Counted from the first letter of the stretch, positions 36,505-47,672 are shown. The stretch is DNA of 64,000 nucleotides from Streptomyces sp. SCL15-4 (GCF_033366695.1 NZ_JAOBTQ010000001.1:2852001-2916000), one strand, 5' to 3'. Notes: a model not told the origin generated them from the letters alone. Numbers and translations are program-made.

Positions 36505-37331
36505 TGCCCCGCACCCGTCCCTCTCGGCGGCTCGCCGCCGATCTCGCGCTGCTCGCCGTGGCCGCCGCCTTCGCGCTGCCGCTGGCCTGGGTGGTGCTGT
36601 CGGCCGTGGACCCGGGCGCCGGACTGCGGGTGAAGATCCCGGACGGGATCGGCCTGGACAACTTCCGCGCCGTCCTCACCCCGGACATCACCTACACCCC
36701 GCTGCTCAACAGCCTGCTGCTGTGCGGCGGCGGCACGGCGCTGACCGTCGGCTGCGCCGCCCTCGCCGCGTATCCGCTGTCCCGGTACCCCTCGCGGCTG
36801 AACCGCCCGTTCCTGCTGACCGTCCTGTTCGCGACGAGCCTGCCCGTCACGGCGGTCATGGTCCCGGTGTACGCCCTGTTCGTCCGGGTGAACCTGATCG
36901 ACACCCTCCAGGGCACCGTCTTCTTCTTCGCCGCCTCCCAGCTGCCCTTCGCCATCTGGCTGATGAAGAACTTCATGGACGGCGTGCCGAAGGAACTGGA
37001 GGAGGCGGCCTGGACGGACGGGGCCTCGGCCGCGCAGTCGCTGGTGCGGATCGTGCTGCCGCTGATGGGACCGGGACTGGGCGTGGTGACCGTGTTCTCG
37101 TTCGTGATGATGTGGGGGAACTTCTTCGTCCCGTTCATGCTGCTGCTCAGCCCGGACCGGATGCCCGCCTCGGTGAGCGTCAACGACTTCTTCGGCAACC
37201 GGGGCATGGTGGCCTACGGCCAGCTCGCCGCGTTCTCCGTGCTCTACTCGACGCCCGTCATCCTGCTCTACGTCCTGGTGGCACGGCGGCTGGGCGGCGG
37301 GTTCGCGCTGGGCGGGGCGGTGAAGGGGTGA
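36504..37331 (+). CDS. Sugar ABC transporter permease (MalG-like)
   Basis: 275 residues from ATG 36504, sharing one base with the previous stop (TGATG). Six helices, with the EAA loop ELEEAAWTDGASAAQSLVRIVLP. Substrate is probably a carbohydrate, from the family of all three genes, but the sequence does not say which. Confidence 0.92.
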   Translation: MPRTRPSRRLAADLALLAVAAAFALPLAWVVLSAVDPGAGLRVKIPDGIGLDNFRAVLTPDITYTPLLNSLLLCGGGTALTVGCAALAAYPLSRYPSRLNRPFLLTVLFATSLPVTAVMVPVYALFVRVNLIDTLQGTVFFFAASQLPFAIWLMKNFMDGVPKELEEAAWTDGASAAQSLVRIVLPLMGPGLGVVTVFSFVMMWGNFFVPFMLLLSPDRMPASVSVNDFFGNRGMVAYGQLAAFSVLYSTPVILLYVLVARRLGGGFALGGAVKG

Positions 37332-37456
37332 CGCGGGGCGGTGGTGGCACCGGGTGCCTGGGCACTCCGGGCGCTCCTCCCGTACGTTCCTACGACGCGT
37401 GATCTCGGCGGAACCGACCGTGGTCAGGGCTCCTCCGCGCCCCTACGTTGTGCCGG

Positions 37457-38164
37457 GTGCGCCCACCCTCGGACCAACCGAACCCGCCGGCCCTCCCGTT
37501 CGACGCCCCGGCCGCCCGCAGGCTCCGCGCCGCGCTCGGCATGGGGCCCGAGCACGTCGCCCACGGGATGCGTGTCTCGTACGGGCTGCCGTACGTCACC
37601 CCCGAACTCGTGACCGCCTGGGAGCGCGGCACGGCCGCCCCCGGCAGCGCCGAACTCACCGCGCTCGCGGGCGTGCTGTGGTGTTCGCCGGGTGAGCTGA
37701 TCGGCCGGCCGCGGACCCTGCGCGAGCACCGCATCGCGCGGTCCGTGGCGCCCGAGGACGTCGCCCGTGCCGTCGGCATGGAACCGCGCGCGTATCTGCG
37801 GGTGGAGGACGGCGGGGTGTGGCGGGGCGACGAGCGCCGGTCGGCCGCGCTCGCGCGGGTCCTGGACCTGGCCCTGCCCGACTTCGTCGCCGTCACCGGC
37901 CGGGAGGCGAAACTCGCCGGCCTGCTGCGCGGCGCGGTGACGACCCGCTGGCAGGCGTATGTGCGGCCCGTGCTGAAGCTCGTCCCCCTGGACAAGGAGG
38001 TACTGGAGCCGGTCCTGCTGCAGCTGCACCGGGACTATCAGGGGCACATGGCCGCCACCCTCGGCTGGGGCGGCGGCAGCCGGGGCGCCGGCGAGCCGGG
38101 GCAGCGCTTCCTGGACGCCGTCGTGGAGACCTTCTGGCGGTCCGTGACGGACCGGACCGCCTGA
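37457..38164 (+). CDS. Helix-turn-helix DNA-binding protein
   Basis: 235 residues from GTG 37457 (VRPPSDQPNPPALPF); TTG 37448 would add three residues. Two XRE-like segments are visible: LRAALGMGPEHVAHGMRVSYGLPYVTPELVTAWERGTAAP and a second around SVAPEDVARAVGMEPRAYLRVEDG. The C-terminal 90 residues are a helical domain of unknown function. This layout is known from conserved Streptomyces regulators; target unknown. Confidence 0.8.
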   Translation: MRPPSDQPNPPALPFDAPAARRLRAALGMGPEHVAHGMRVSYGLPYVTPELVTAWERGTAAPGSAELTALAGVLWCSPGELIGRPRTLREHRIARSVAPEDVARAVGMEPRAYLRVEDGGVWRGDERRSAALARVLDLALPDFVAVTGREAKLAGLLRGAVTTRWQAYVRPVLKLVPLDKEVLEPVLLQLHRDYQGHMAATLGWGGGSRGAGEPGQRFLDAVVETFWRSVTDRTA

Positions 38165-38186
38165 CCGGCGAAACGGGCGGGTCGGC

Positions 38187-39212
38187 CTAGAAGACCGACT
38201 CGGCCTCGTCCATGCGGTCCTTCGGCACCGTCTTCAGCTCGGTGACCGCCTCGGCGAGCGGCACCATCACGATGTCGGTGCCGCGCAGCGCGGTCATCTT
38301 GCCGAACTCGCCCGCGTGCGCGGCCTCCACGGCGTGCCAGCCGAAACGGGTGGCGAGGACACGGTCGTAGGCGGTGGGGACGCCGCCGCGCTGGACGTGG
38401 CCGAGGATGACCGGCTTGGCCTCCTTGCCGAGGCGCCGCTCCAGTTCGTAGGCGAGCGCGGTGCCGATGCCCTGGAAGCGCTCGTGGCCGTACTGGTCGA
38501 TCGCGCCCTTGCCGTAGTCCATGGTGCCCTCGGCGGGGTGGGCGCCCTCGGCGACGCAGATGACCGCGAACTTCTTGCCGCGGGCGAACCGCTCCTCGAC
38601 CATCTTGACCAGGTCGGCGGGGTCGAAGGGCCGCTCGGGCAGGCAGATGCCGTGGGCGCCGGCGGCCATGCCGGACTCCAGGGCGATCCAGCCGGCGTGC
38701 CGGCCCATGACCTCCACGACCATCACCCGCTGGTGGGACTCGGCGGTGGTCTTCAGGCGGTCCATCGCCTCGGTGGCCACGCCGACGGCCGTGTCGAAGC
38801 CGAAGGTGCGGTCGGTGGAGGAGATGTCGTTGTCGATGGTCTTGGGCACGCCGACGACCGGCAGACCCGCGTCGGAGAGCATGCGGGCCGCGGTCAGCGT
38901 GCCCTCTCCGCCGATCGGGATCAGGGCGTCGATGCCGAACTCCTCGACCATGTCGGCGGCGCCCTCGCAGGCCTCGCGCAGCCGGTCGCGCTCCAGCCGG
39001 GAGGAGCCGAGGATGGTGCCGCCGCGGGCCAGGATGCCGCTGACCGCGTCCAGGTCGAGGGTGCGGTAGTGGCGGTCCAGCAGGCCGCGGTAACCGTCCT
39101 CGAAACCGATGACCTCGTCGCCGTACTGTGCGACCGCCCGGTGCACGACCGACCGGATCACGGCGTTCAGGCCGGGGCAGTCGCCGCCTGCGGTGAGAAC
39201 TCCGATGCGCAT
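38187..39212 (-). CDS. pfkA: 6-phosphofructokinase
   Basis: 341 residues from ATG 39212. Motifs: GVLTAGGDCPGLN (nucleotide loop), IGGEGTL, catalytic PKTIDNDI, FDTAVGVATEA, EVMGRHAGWIA and GHVQRGGVPTAYDR. Group III actinobacterial PFK; ATP is the expected phosphoryl donor. It commits fructose-6-phosphate to glycolysis, next to pta-ackA and pyk. Streptomyces often has several paralogues; this one corresponds by position to S. coelicolor PfkA2 as I recall. Confidence 0.94.
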   Translation of the reverse strand: MRIGVLTAGGDCPGLNAVIRSVVHRAVAQYGDEVIGFEDGYRGLLDRHYRTLDLDAVSGILARGGTILGSSRLERDRLREACEGAADMVEEFGIDALIPIGGEGTLTAARMLSDAGLPVVGVPKTIDNDISSTDRTFGFDTAVGVATEAMDRLKTTAESHQRVMVVEVMGRHAGWIALESGMAAGAHGICLPERPFDPADLVKMVEERFARGKKFAVICVAEGAHPAEGTMDYGKGAIDQYGHERFQGIGTALAYELERRLGKEAKPVILGHVQRGGVPTAYDRVLATRFGWHAVEAAHAGEFGKMTALRGTDIVMVPLAEAVTELKTVPKDRMDEAESVF

Positions 39213-39405
39213 CGTGCTGTGTCTCCTGCTCGCTGTCGTGTGCCGGTGAGCCAGTGACGATTCTTTCACGTCCGCCGGGGCGGTGAAGTCCTGACGGGCG
39301 CCTTATCCGGCGACAGGGGTATTGTCAAGAGGGTTCGGCTCACCTCGGTGGGCGATTTTTATGCCGTAGAGATGACAGAAGCGACATGAGGAACGGAGTG
39401 GACAC

Positions 39406-41508
39406 GTGACGCGCAGCGTGTACGTGACCGGGATCGACCGCGGTGACGGCCGCCAGGTCGTGGAGCTGGGGGTCATGGAACTCCTCACCCGGCAGGTCGA
39501 CCGGGTGGGCGTGTTCCGTCCGCTCGTCCACGACGGACCCGATCGGCTGTTCGAGCTGCTGCGGGCCCGGTACCGCCTCGCGCAGGACCCGGCGACCGTC
39601 TACGGCATGGACTACCACCGGGCGTCCGCGCTCCAGGCCGAGCGGGGCACGGACGAGCTGGTCTCCGCCCTCGTCGACCGCTTCCACCTGGTCGCCCGCG
39701 ACTACGACGTGGTCCTGGTCCTCGGCACCGACTTCGCCGGCACCCAGCTGCCCGACGAGCTGTCCCTCAACGCCCGGCTCGCCAACGAGTTCGGCGCCTC
39801 GGTGATCCCGGTGGTGGGCGGCCGGAAGCAGACCGCCGAGTCGGTGCTGGCCGAGACCCGCAACGCCTACCGCGCCTACGACGGACTCGGCTGCGACGTG
39901 CTGGCCATGGTCGCCAACCGGGTGGCCCGCGAGGACCGCGACGAGATCGCCGAGCGGCTGGTGGACCGGCTGCCGGTGCCCTGTTACGTGGTGCCGGACG
40001 AGCCCGCGCTCTCCGCGCCGACGGTCGCGCAGATAGCCCAGACCCTGGACGCCAAGGTGCTGCTCGGCGACGACTCCGGCCTCGCCCGGGACGCCATGGA
40101 CTTCGTCTTCGGCGGCGCCATGCTGCCCAACCTGCTGGGCGCCCTGACCCCGGGCTGCCTGGTGGTGACCCCGGGCGACCGGGCCGACCTGGTCATCGGC
40201 TCGCTGGCCGCGCACAGCGCCGGCACCCCGCCGATCGCCGGTGTGCTGCTGACGCTCAACGAGGTGCCGCGCGACGAGATCCTCACCCTGGCCGCCCGGC
40301 TCGCCCCCGGCACCCCGGTGCTGTCGGTGTCCGGCAACAGCTTCCCCACCGCCGAGCAGTTGTTCTCGCTGGAGGGCAAGCTGAACGCCGCCACCCCGCG
40401 CAAGGCGGAGACCGCGCTCGGCCTGTTCGAGCGGTACGCCGACACCGCCGAGCTGGCCCGCCGGGTCTCGGCGCCGAGCGGCGACCGGGTCACTCCGATG
40501 ATGTTCGAGCACAAGCTGCTGGAGCAGGCCCGCTCCGACAAGCGGCGCGTCGTGCTCCCGGAGGGCACCGAGGAGCGGGTGCTGCGCGCGGCCGAGGTGC
40601 TGCTGCGCCGGGGCGTGTGCGAGCTGACCCTGCTCGGCCCCGAGGACCTGATCCGCAAGAAGGCCGCCGATCTCGGCATCGACCTCGGCGACACCCGGCT
40701 GATCGACCCGGCCGCCTCCGAGCTGCGCGACGCCTTCGCCGAGAAGTACACGGCCCTGCGCGCCCACAAGGGCGTCACGGCCGAGCTGGCCTACGACGTC
40801 GTCTCCGACGTGAACTACTTCGGCACCCTGATGGTCCAGGAGGGCCTGGCCGACGGCATGGTCTCCGGCTCGGTGCACTCCACGGCCGCCACCATCCGGC
40901 CCGCCTTCGAGATCATCAAGACCCGGCCGGACGCCTCGATCGTCTCGTCGGTGTTCTTCATGTGCCTGGCCGACAAGGTGCTGGTCTACGGCGACTGCGC
41001 GGTCAACCCCGATCCCGGCGCCGAGCAGCTCGCCGACATCGCCATCCAGTCGGCGGCCACCGCGGCCCGGTTCGGCGTGGAGCCGCGGATCGCGATGCTG
41101 TCGTACTCCACCGGCACCTCCGGCTCGGGCGCCGACGTGGACAAGGTGCGCGAGGCCACCGAGCTGGTCCGCGCGCGCCGGCCGGACCTGAGGATCGAGG
41201 GCCCGATCCAGTACGACGCGGCCGTGGAGCCGTCCGTCGCCGCGACCAAGCTGCCCGGCTCCGAGGTCGCCGGGCAGGCGACGGTCCTGGTCTTCCCGGA
41301 CCTCAATACAGGCAACAACACCTACAAGGCCGTGCAGCGCTCGGCCGGCGCGATCGCCGTCGGCCCGGTCCTCCAGGGCCTGCGCAAGCCGGTCAACGAC
41401 CTGTCCCGCGGCGCCCTCGTCCAGGACATCGTCAACACGGTCGCCATCACGGCGATCCAGGCCCAGACCCCCGCCCAGACCCCCAGCGAGAAGGCGTCCC
41501 AGCAGTGA
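39406..41508 (+). CDS. pta: Phosphate acetyltransferase (long form)
   Basis: 700 residues from GTG 39406. N-terminal P-loop-like/BioD-type domain (SVYVTGIDRGDGRQVVELGVMELL), DRTGG domain in the middle, and the catalytic PTA domain from about residue 370 (KRRVVLPEGTEERVLRAAEVL, MVSGSVHSTAATIRPAF, SYSTGTSGSGADVDKV, FPDLNTGNNTYK). It interconverts acetyl-CoA and acetyl phosphate. Its stop overlaps the ackA start (GTGA), making a pta-ackA operon. Confidence 0.95.
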   Translation: MTRSVYVTGIDRGDGRQVVELGVMELLTRQVDRVGVFRPLVHDGPDRLFELLRARYRLAQDPATVYGMDYHRASALQAERGTDELVSALVDRFHLVARDYDVVLVLGTDFAGTQLPDELSLNARLANEFGASVIPVVGGRKQTAESVLAETRNAYRAYDGLGCDVLAMVANRVAREDRDEIAERLVDRLPVPCYVVPDEPALSAPTVAQIAQTLDAKVLLGDDSGLARDAMDFVFGGAMLPNLLGALTPGCLVVTPGDRADLVIGSLAAHSAGTPPIAGVLLTLNEVPRDEILTLAARLAPGTPVLSVSGNSFPTAEQLFSLEGKLNAATPRKAETALGLFERYADTAELARRVSAPSGDRVTPMMFEHKLLEQARSDKRRVVLPEGTEERVLRAAEVLLRRGVCELTLLGPEDLIRKKAADLGIDLGDTRLIDPAASELRDAFAEKYTALRAHKGVTAELAYDVVSDVNYFGTLMVQEGLADGMVSGSVHSTAATIRPAFEIIKTRPDASIVSSVFFMCLADKVLVYGDCAVNPDPGAEQLADIAIQSAATAARFGVEPRIAMLSYSTGTSGSGADVDKVREATELVRARRPDLRIEGPIQYDAAVEPSVAATKLPGSEVAGQATVLVFPDLNTGNNTYKAVQRSAGAIAVGPVLQGLRKPVNDLSRGALVQDIVNTVAITAIQAQTPAQTPSEKASQQ

Positions 41509-42716
41509 CCTCCCCCACCCGTGTCCTCGTCCTCAACTCCGGCTCCTCCTCGCTGAAGTACCAGCTGCTGGACATGCGGGACAGCAGCCGGCTCGCGGTG
41601 GGCCTGGTCGAGCGCATCGGCGAGCAGACCTCCCGGATCGAGCACTCCTGCCTCACCAGTGGCGACACCCGCGAGCACACCGGCCCCATCGCCGACCACG
41701 AGGCCGCCCTGAAGGCGGTCGGCGAGGAGCTGAGCCGCGACGGCCTCGGCCTGGACTCCCCCGAGCTGGCCGCCATCGGGCACCGGGTGGTGCACGGCGG
41801 GATGTTCTTCACCGAGCCCACCGTCGTCGACGACGAGGTGCTCACCGAGGTCGAGCGGCTGATCCCGGTCGCCCCGCTGCACAACCCGGCCAACCTCACC
41901 GGCATCCGCACCGCCCGGGCGCTGCGCCCGGACCTGCCGCAGGTCGCCGTCTTCGACACCGCCTTCCACACGACGATGCCGGAGTCCGCGGCGCGCTACG
42001 CCATCGACCCGAAGATCGCCGACCGCCACCGGATCCGCCGCTACGGCTTCCACGGCACCTCGCACGCCTACGTCTCCCGGGAGACCGCGCGGCTGCTGGG
42101 CAAGGACCCGTCCGAGGTCAACGTGATCGTGCTGCACCTGGGCAACGGCGCCTCCGCCTCCGCGGTGGAGAAGGGCCGCTGCGTGGACACCTCGATGGGG
42201 CTGACGCCCCTGGAGGGCCTGGTGATGGGTACGCGGTCCGGTGATCTGGATCCGGCCGTCATCTTCCATTTGGCCCGGGTTGGGGATATGTCCATGGACG
42301 AGATCGACACTCTTCTGAACAAGAGGAGCGGTCTGTTCGGTCTGTGCGGGGACAACGACATGCGGGAGATCCGCCGCCGGATCGACGAGGGCGACGAAGA
42401 GGCGGCGCTCGCCTTCGACATTTACATTCACCGGATCAAGAAGTACATCGGCGCCTATTACGCCGTGCTCGGCACCGTGGACGCGGTGGCCTTCACCGCC
42501 GGGGTCGGCGAGAACGCGGCACCGGTGCGGGAGGCGGCGGTCGCGGGCCTGGAGGGCCTGGGACTGGCGGTCGACCCGGAGCGCAACGCCGTGCGCGGCG
42601 GCGGGGCGCGGCTGATTTCGCCGGAGTCCGCCCGGGTGGCGGTCGCCGTGGTGCCGACGGATGAAGAACTGGAGATCGCGACGCAGACCTACGCACTGGT
42701 CGGAAAGAACAACTGA
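41505..42716 (+). CDS. ackA: Acetate kinase
   Basis: 403 residues from GTG 41505, overlapping pta. ASKHA-fold motifs: VLVLNSGSSSLKYQL, GHRVVHGG, VFDTAFHTTMP, RYGFHGTSHAYVS, LGNGASASAV and FTAGVGENA. It makes acetate and ATP from acetyl phosphate, or the reverse. Together with pta it handles acetate overflow and re-use. Confidence 0.96.
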   Translation: MTSPTRVLVLNSGSSSLKYQLLDMRDSSRLAVGLVERIGEQTSRIEHSCLTSGDTREHTGPIADHEAALKAVGEELSRDGLGLDSPELAAIGHRVVHGGMFFTEPTVVDDEVLTEVERLIPVAPLHNPANLTGIRTARALRPDLPQVAVFDTAFHTTMPESAARYAIDPKIADRHRIRRYGFHGTSHAYVSRETARLLGKDPSEVNVIVLHLGNGASASAVEKGRCVDTSMGLTPLEGLVMGTRSGDLDPAVIFHLARVGDMSMDEIDTLLNKRSGLFGLCGDNDMREIRRRIDEGDEEAALAFDIYIHRIKKYIGAYYAVLGTVDAVAFTAGVGENAAPVREAAVAGLEGLGLAVDPERNAVRGGGARLISPESARVAVAVVPTDEELEIATQTYALVGKNN

Positions 42717-42788
42717 ATAGCACCTGAGCGGTGCGGCACTCATTTGTATCTTCCGCCAGACGGAATATTCCGTAGCGAAACAAACCGA

Positions 42789-42794
42789 TAGGAT
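42789..42794 (+). promoter_or_regulatory. -10 element placing pyk transcription start at its ATG
   Basis: TAGGAT ends six bases before the pyk ATG (42801), and no Shine-Dalgarno sequence intervenes, suggesting a leaderless mRNA. An inverted repeat TTCCG-N5-CGGAA lies at 42751-42765. Confidence 0.45.
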
Positions 42795-42800
42795 CGCTCC

Positions 42801-44228
<1,428 letters not shown>

Positions 44229-44249
44229 TCCGCCGGGTCCGCGACACAC

Positions 44250-44282
44250 CGAGGGCGCCCCCTGCGACAGGGGGCGCCCTCG
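44250..44282 (+). terminator. Terminator between pyk and the convergent envelope operon
   Basis: CGAGGGCGCCCCCT pairs perfectly (14 bp) with its complement around GCGAC. It lies 21 bases after pyk and 36 before the convergent stop at 44319, so it can serve both. Confidence 0.85.
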
Positions 44283-44318
44283 GCCTTGTGCGGCTCCCGA
44301 ACCGGCTTGTGCGACCGC

Positions 44319-45827
44319 TCAGTCGGTCGTGTACACGTGCATGCCCGGCACATGCAGATTGCCGCCGAACTGGGCGGCCTGCACCACCTTGGCATGGGTG
44401 AAGTAGATCAGCGGGATGTTCAGCGGGGGCGGGCTGTCGGGGCTGAACGTCACCGGGATCAGCCCGAACAGGTTGCCGGAGATGCTCTCGGTGTACATCA
44501 CCGTGTCGCCGCCGGTGATGGTGGACTTCGAGCCCTTGGCCGCCTGGACGTGGTAGGTCTTGTTCGCCTGCTTGTCCTTGACCGTCTGGTGCAGGTCGCC
44601 GATCTCGGTGCCGTCGGAGATGACGTACTTCAGCACCTTCTTCGTGGTGCCGTTCGCCCGCCTCACCTCCACCACGCCCTGGTAGTCGGCGCCCTTCAGC
44701 AGCAGGGAGCTGGCGTCCAGGTACCACGGGTCGTCCGCCACCGCCACGGCGTTGTCGACGCCGCCGACGTGCTCCGTGGCCGCCGGGCAGTCCTCGGCGG
44801 AGGCGGAGTCGCTCGCGGACGGGCTCGGCGTGTCCGAGGGGGTGGACGACGGGTCGGACGACGGGGTCGCGTCGTCCCCGGCTGGCTCGGCGGTGTCGTC
44901 GCCGGTGGTGTCCCCGGCCTTCTCCTCCGCGTCCCCGGCCTTCTTTTCCGTGTCCCCGGCCTTCTTCGCCGTGTCCCCGGCCTTCTCCTCCGTGTCCCCG
45001 GCCTTCTCCTCCGTGTCCCCGGCGGTGCCGTCGGAGGCGGTGCCGCCCGGGTCCTTGCCGGAGTCCGGCGACCGGGAGGCCGACGGGGCCGGGTCCGGGC
45101 TCTGCGCGGACGTGTCCGTGCCGGTGCCCGCGTCCTCGTCGTGGCCGCCGGTGAGCAGGTCACCGAGCGTGTCACCGATGGTGCCGAGGATGGTCCCGTC
45201 GCCACTCCGGGGCTTCGCCGGCGCGTCCGTGTCGCCGCCGGCGTCCGCGTCGGGGCCGGCGGCACCGGAGTCCGTGCCCGAGGAGCCGGAGTCCGTGCCC
45301 GAGGAGCCGGAGGTGTCCGCCTGCGGCCCGGCGGGGCCGGAGTGCGAGTCCGAGGTCGCGGTCGGGTCGGGCGTGGCCTCGTCGTCGGAACCTGAATCCG
45401 GCGAAGAGGTGCCGCTCTTCTCCCGCGTCTTCTCGCTCTCTTTCCCGCTGTCGCCGGTCTTCGACGCCGACGGCGCGTCCGACGCGTCCTCGGAGGCGGA
45501 CGGCGACGGCGCGTCCGAAGGCTCCTTGTCGTCGTCCAGCGCCTTGACGCAGGCCTCGTACTCCTCGCGCGTCAGGTCCTTGGCCGACGTGGACGCCGGC
45601 GCGGACGGCGACGAAGAGGGGCTGCCGTTGTTGTCGGCGAGGGCCAGCGTGGATGTGAAGCCCATGCCCATCAGCACGGCCGTGGGCATCGCCACCGAGG
45701 CGATGGCCTTGCCGGCCGGCATGTGGAACCTGGTGAACAGCGGCTTTCTGGGGGCCGCGTGGCGGGGCCCGGTTCTCGCACGGGGCCCGTCCATATCGGT
45801 CCCGCGGGTCACCTCGTCAGCCGGCAC
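44319..45827 (-). CDS. Exported Ser/Thr/Asp-rich repeat protein with conserved C-terminal domain
   Basis: 502 residues from GTG 45827, overlapping the upstream DUF6114 gene by 11 bp. A basic start and hydrophobic segment (IASVAMPTAVLMGMGFTSTLALA, residues about 41-63) form a signal peptide. Residues about 65-345 are low-complexity, acidic, Ser/Pro/Asp/Gly-rich, with five heptads of the type GDTEEKA. The last 150 residues, from about VGGVDNAVAVADDPWYLDASSL, look folded and end in MHVYTTD. I do not recognise a catalytic motif. Context with DUF6230 and DUF6114 genes suggests a cell-surface role. Confidence 0.8.
   Translation of the reverse strand: MPADEVTRGTDMDGPRARTGPRHAAPRKPLFTRFHMPAGKAIASVAMPTAVLMGMGFTSTLALADNNGSPSSSPSAPASTSAKDLTREEYEACVKALDDDKEPSDAPSPSASEDASDAPSASKTGDSGKESEKTREKSGTSSPDSGSDDEATPDPTATSDSHSGPAGPQADTSGSSGTDSGSSGTDSGAAGPDADAGGDTDAPAKPRSGDGTILGTIGDTLGDLLTGGHDEDAGTGTDTSAQSPDPAPSASRSPDSGKDPGGTASDGTAGDTEEKAGDTEEKAGDTAKKAGDTEKKAGDAEEKAGDTTGDDTAEPAGDDATPSSDPSSTPSDTPSPSASDSASAEDCPAATEHVGGVDNAVAVADDPWYLDASSLLLKGADYQGVVEVRRANGTTKKVLKYVISDGTEIGDLHQTVKDKQANKTYHVQAAKGSKSTITGGDTVMYTESISGNLFGLIPVTFSPDSPPPLNIPLIYFTHAKVVQAAQFGGNLHVPGMHVYTTD
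44910..45014 (-). repeat. Five tandem 21-bp repeats coding heptads
   Basis: Units at 44910-44930, 44931-44951, 44952-44972, 44973-44993 and 44994-45014, with a partial sixth to 45022. They encode GD(T/A)(E/A)(E/K)KA heptads. The frame-preserving unit length implies expansion and contraction by slippage. Confidence 0.9.
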
Positions 45828-46371
45828 TGTGCCTCCCGTTCGCCCCGTTGGCCGGGTTCGTTCCTGACAGGTCGTTCGGCTCGTCCATCCCGTACACGCG
45901 CTGCTCCGGAAGGGGCGCGGCGGCGGGGGAACCTCCCTGGCCCGCTGCCGCCTCGGTCGTCGGCCGCTGCTGCGGTGCGCCCGGCGCCCAGGACACGGCC
46001 ATCGCCCCGCCGGTCAGCGCGCACAGGAATCCGACGATGAAGCCACCGATGTTCGACAGCGGGATGGACACCAGCGCCAGCAGGATCGCCGCGACACCTC
46101 CGAAGACCCGGATGTGCTGCTGGAACCAGAGGATGAGCCCGAGGGCGATGAGCAGTCCACCGATGATCAGGGAACTGGAGCCGCCGGGCGTTCCGACCGT
46201 CATGCTGAGGTGGCCGAGCTGCAGGTGGGCGTACGGGAAGTACAGGATCAGAAAGCCGCCGAGCATGACGAGCAGACCGGCCCAGAACGGACGCGTGCCC
46301 CGCCAGGCGCGGAACTGCAGCCTCCGGCGGGTGAACTGACCGGGTGCGGCGGCAGGAGTCTCGGCGCTCAT
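45817..46371 (-). CDS. DUF6114 membrane protein
   Basis: 184 residues from ATG 46371. Four hydrophobic segments: FWAGLLVMLGGFLILYFPYA, SLIIGGLLIALGLILWF, VFGGVAAILLALVSIPLSNI and GFIVGFLCALTGGAMAVSW, then a polar C-terminal tail. It is the middle gene between DUF6230 and the repeat protein; this pairing recurs in Streptomyces. Function unknown. Confidence 0.85.
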   Translation of the reverse strand: MSAETPAAAPGQFTRRRLQFRAWRGTRPFWAGLLVMLGGFLILYFPYAHLQLGHLSMTVGTPGGSSSLIIGGLLIALGLILWFQQHIRVFGGVAAILLALVSIPLSNIGGFIVGFLCALTGGAMAVSWAPGAPQQRPTTEAAAGQGGSPAAAPLPEQRVYGMDEPNDLSGTNPANGANGRHSAG

Positions 46372-46487
46372 GGAAAACAGCTCCCTGGTGCGGCGTTGCT
46401 GTGGTGGTGATGTGGTCCGGTCGTGAAGACGCGGCCGGAGTGTGGACGGGCGGGGGCGCCACAGCTCCCCCGCCCGTCAGAACGTGC

Positions 46488-47147
46488 TCAGTAGCACTCG
46501 ATGCCCTTGCCGCTGCCGTTGTGCAGCGACATGTGCAGACCGCTGAGCGTGAAGGTTCCGGCGGTGGTCGCCCACGCCGTCTGCTTCACGCCGGTCAGGT
46601 CCACCGAGTCCGCCTGCTGGGCGAAGCCGAACGGGTTGGCCTGCTTGTTCTGGATCTCGGCGTCCTTCATGCGGGCGCCCTTGAGATCCCGCCCGGCGAC
46701 GCCGATGTCGAGGCCGTTGAAGGTGGCGTCCGCCTGCAGGTCCTCGACGTCGATGTACAGGTTCTTCGCGTGAACCTGCTTGTTCTCGTCCGAGCTGTCA
46801 CCCGCCTCCAGCCGCAGCGTGATATCGCCGAGGATGGGGATGTCGGGGGTGACGACCGACTGGCACATCTTCTCGATCCGGGCCTTGGTGAAGGCCGAGA
46901 CCGCGACCGGGTGAGCCGCCTTGCCACCGGTGAGGGTGTACCCCTGGTCGATCGCGCCGTACTGCGAGAAACCCTCGCCGTGCAGCGTCTTCGCCGTCAC
47001 CTTGAACGACTGGCCCGACACACTGAACGACGCGGCGAGGGCGCCCTGCGCGAGGGCGACGCCTATCGCGGCCGTAGCGGCCACGCTGGGCACCATGACC
47101 ACGGCGAACCGCTTCCATCTGGTCCCGCCACGCACCTGGGACTCCAT
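46488..47147 (-). CDS. DUF6230 family secreted or membrane-anchored protein
   Basis: 219 residues from ATG 47147, with GAAGGAGG upstream. One N-terminal hydrophobic stretch (FAVVMVPSVAATAAIGVALAQGALA) acts as signal or anchor; the rest is a beta-rich extracellular domain (FSVSGQSFKVTAKTLHGEGF to GKGIECY). Old annotations call these cholesterol esterases without catalytic evidence, and I see no GxSxG motif. First gene of the three-gene operon. Confidence 0.85.
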   Translation of the reverse strand: MESQVRGGTRWKRFAVVMVPSVAATAAIGVALAQGALAASFSVSGQSFKVTAKTLHGEGFSQYGAIDQGYTLTGGKAAHPVAVSAFTKARIEKMCQSVVTPDIPILGDITLRLEAGDSSDENKQVHAKNLYIDVEDLQADATFNGLDIGVAGRDLKGARMKDAEIQNKQANPFGFAQQADSVDLTGVKQTAWATTAGTFTLSGLHMSLHNGSGKGIECY

Positions 47148-47526
47148 ATTTCCTCCTTCTCGGACGTACATCTCCTGGCCCGGACTCGCCCTCGGTCGGC
47201 GGCTCAGCCGGGCAGGGATGGGAGAAGTGCTACGTCCTCGGAAAGGAGAGCGCCCGCACTCGGCGGCGCACTACGCGCCCGAATCACCGGCGATCACCCC
47301 CGAGCGACAACCACTGGGTCGCGCCTGACACGCATCACGCACAACCTTGCTGGACAGGCTTCGCCGGGATGGCGAAGACCCCCCTGCCCTGGACCCGGCG
47401 CCACTGCCGCCGGCCCCGCTCGGTGGGGACCCAGAATCTCCCGCGACCCGGCCGGCTGCCGGGGTGCGGGAATGGACCGAGCGTCGCCGATCGTGGTGCA
47501 TTCTCGGCCTGGACACAAGGGGGTTC

Positions 47527-47542
47527 GTTACTGGCTAGTAAC
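47527..47542. promoter_or_regulatory. Palindrome GTTACT-N4-AGTAAC
   Basis: Perfect 6-bp arms, a TetR-operator-like dyad about 380 bases upstream of the DUF6230 start. A variant copy is at 47657-47671. Confidence 0.5.
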
Positions 47543-47672
47543 GGCGGGATAACCGGAGGAAGACCGACCGGTCTCGGAGCGCGACGTACGGTGGCAGCGC
47601 AGGGCAGAACAAAGCCGTTGATCCTTGGACGAATCCAGACAGACCAACGGCTTCGATTTACTCGCAGTAACA

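Noticed and set aside
44910..45022. Tandem 21-bp repeats as a CRISPR or VNTR-type element
   Set aside because: Repeats are contiguous without spacers and in frame inside a coding gene; they encode heptads.
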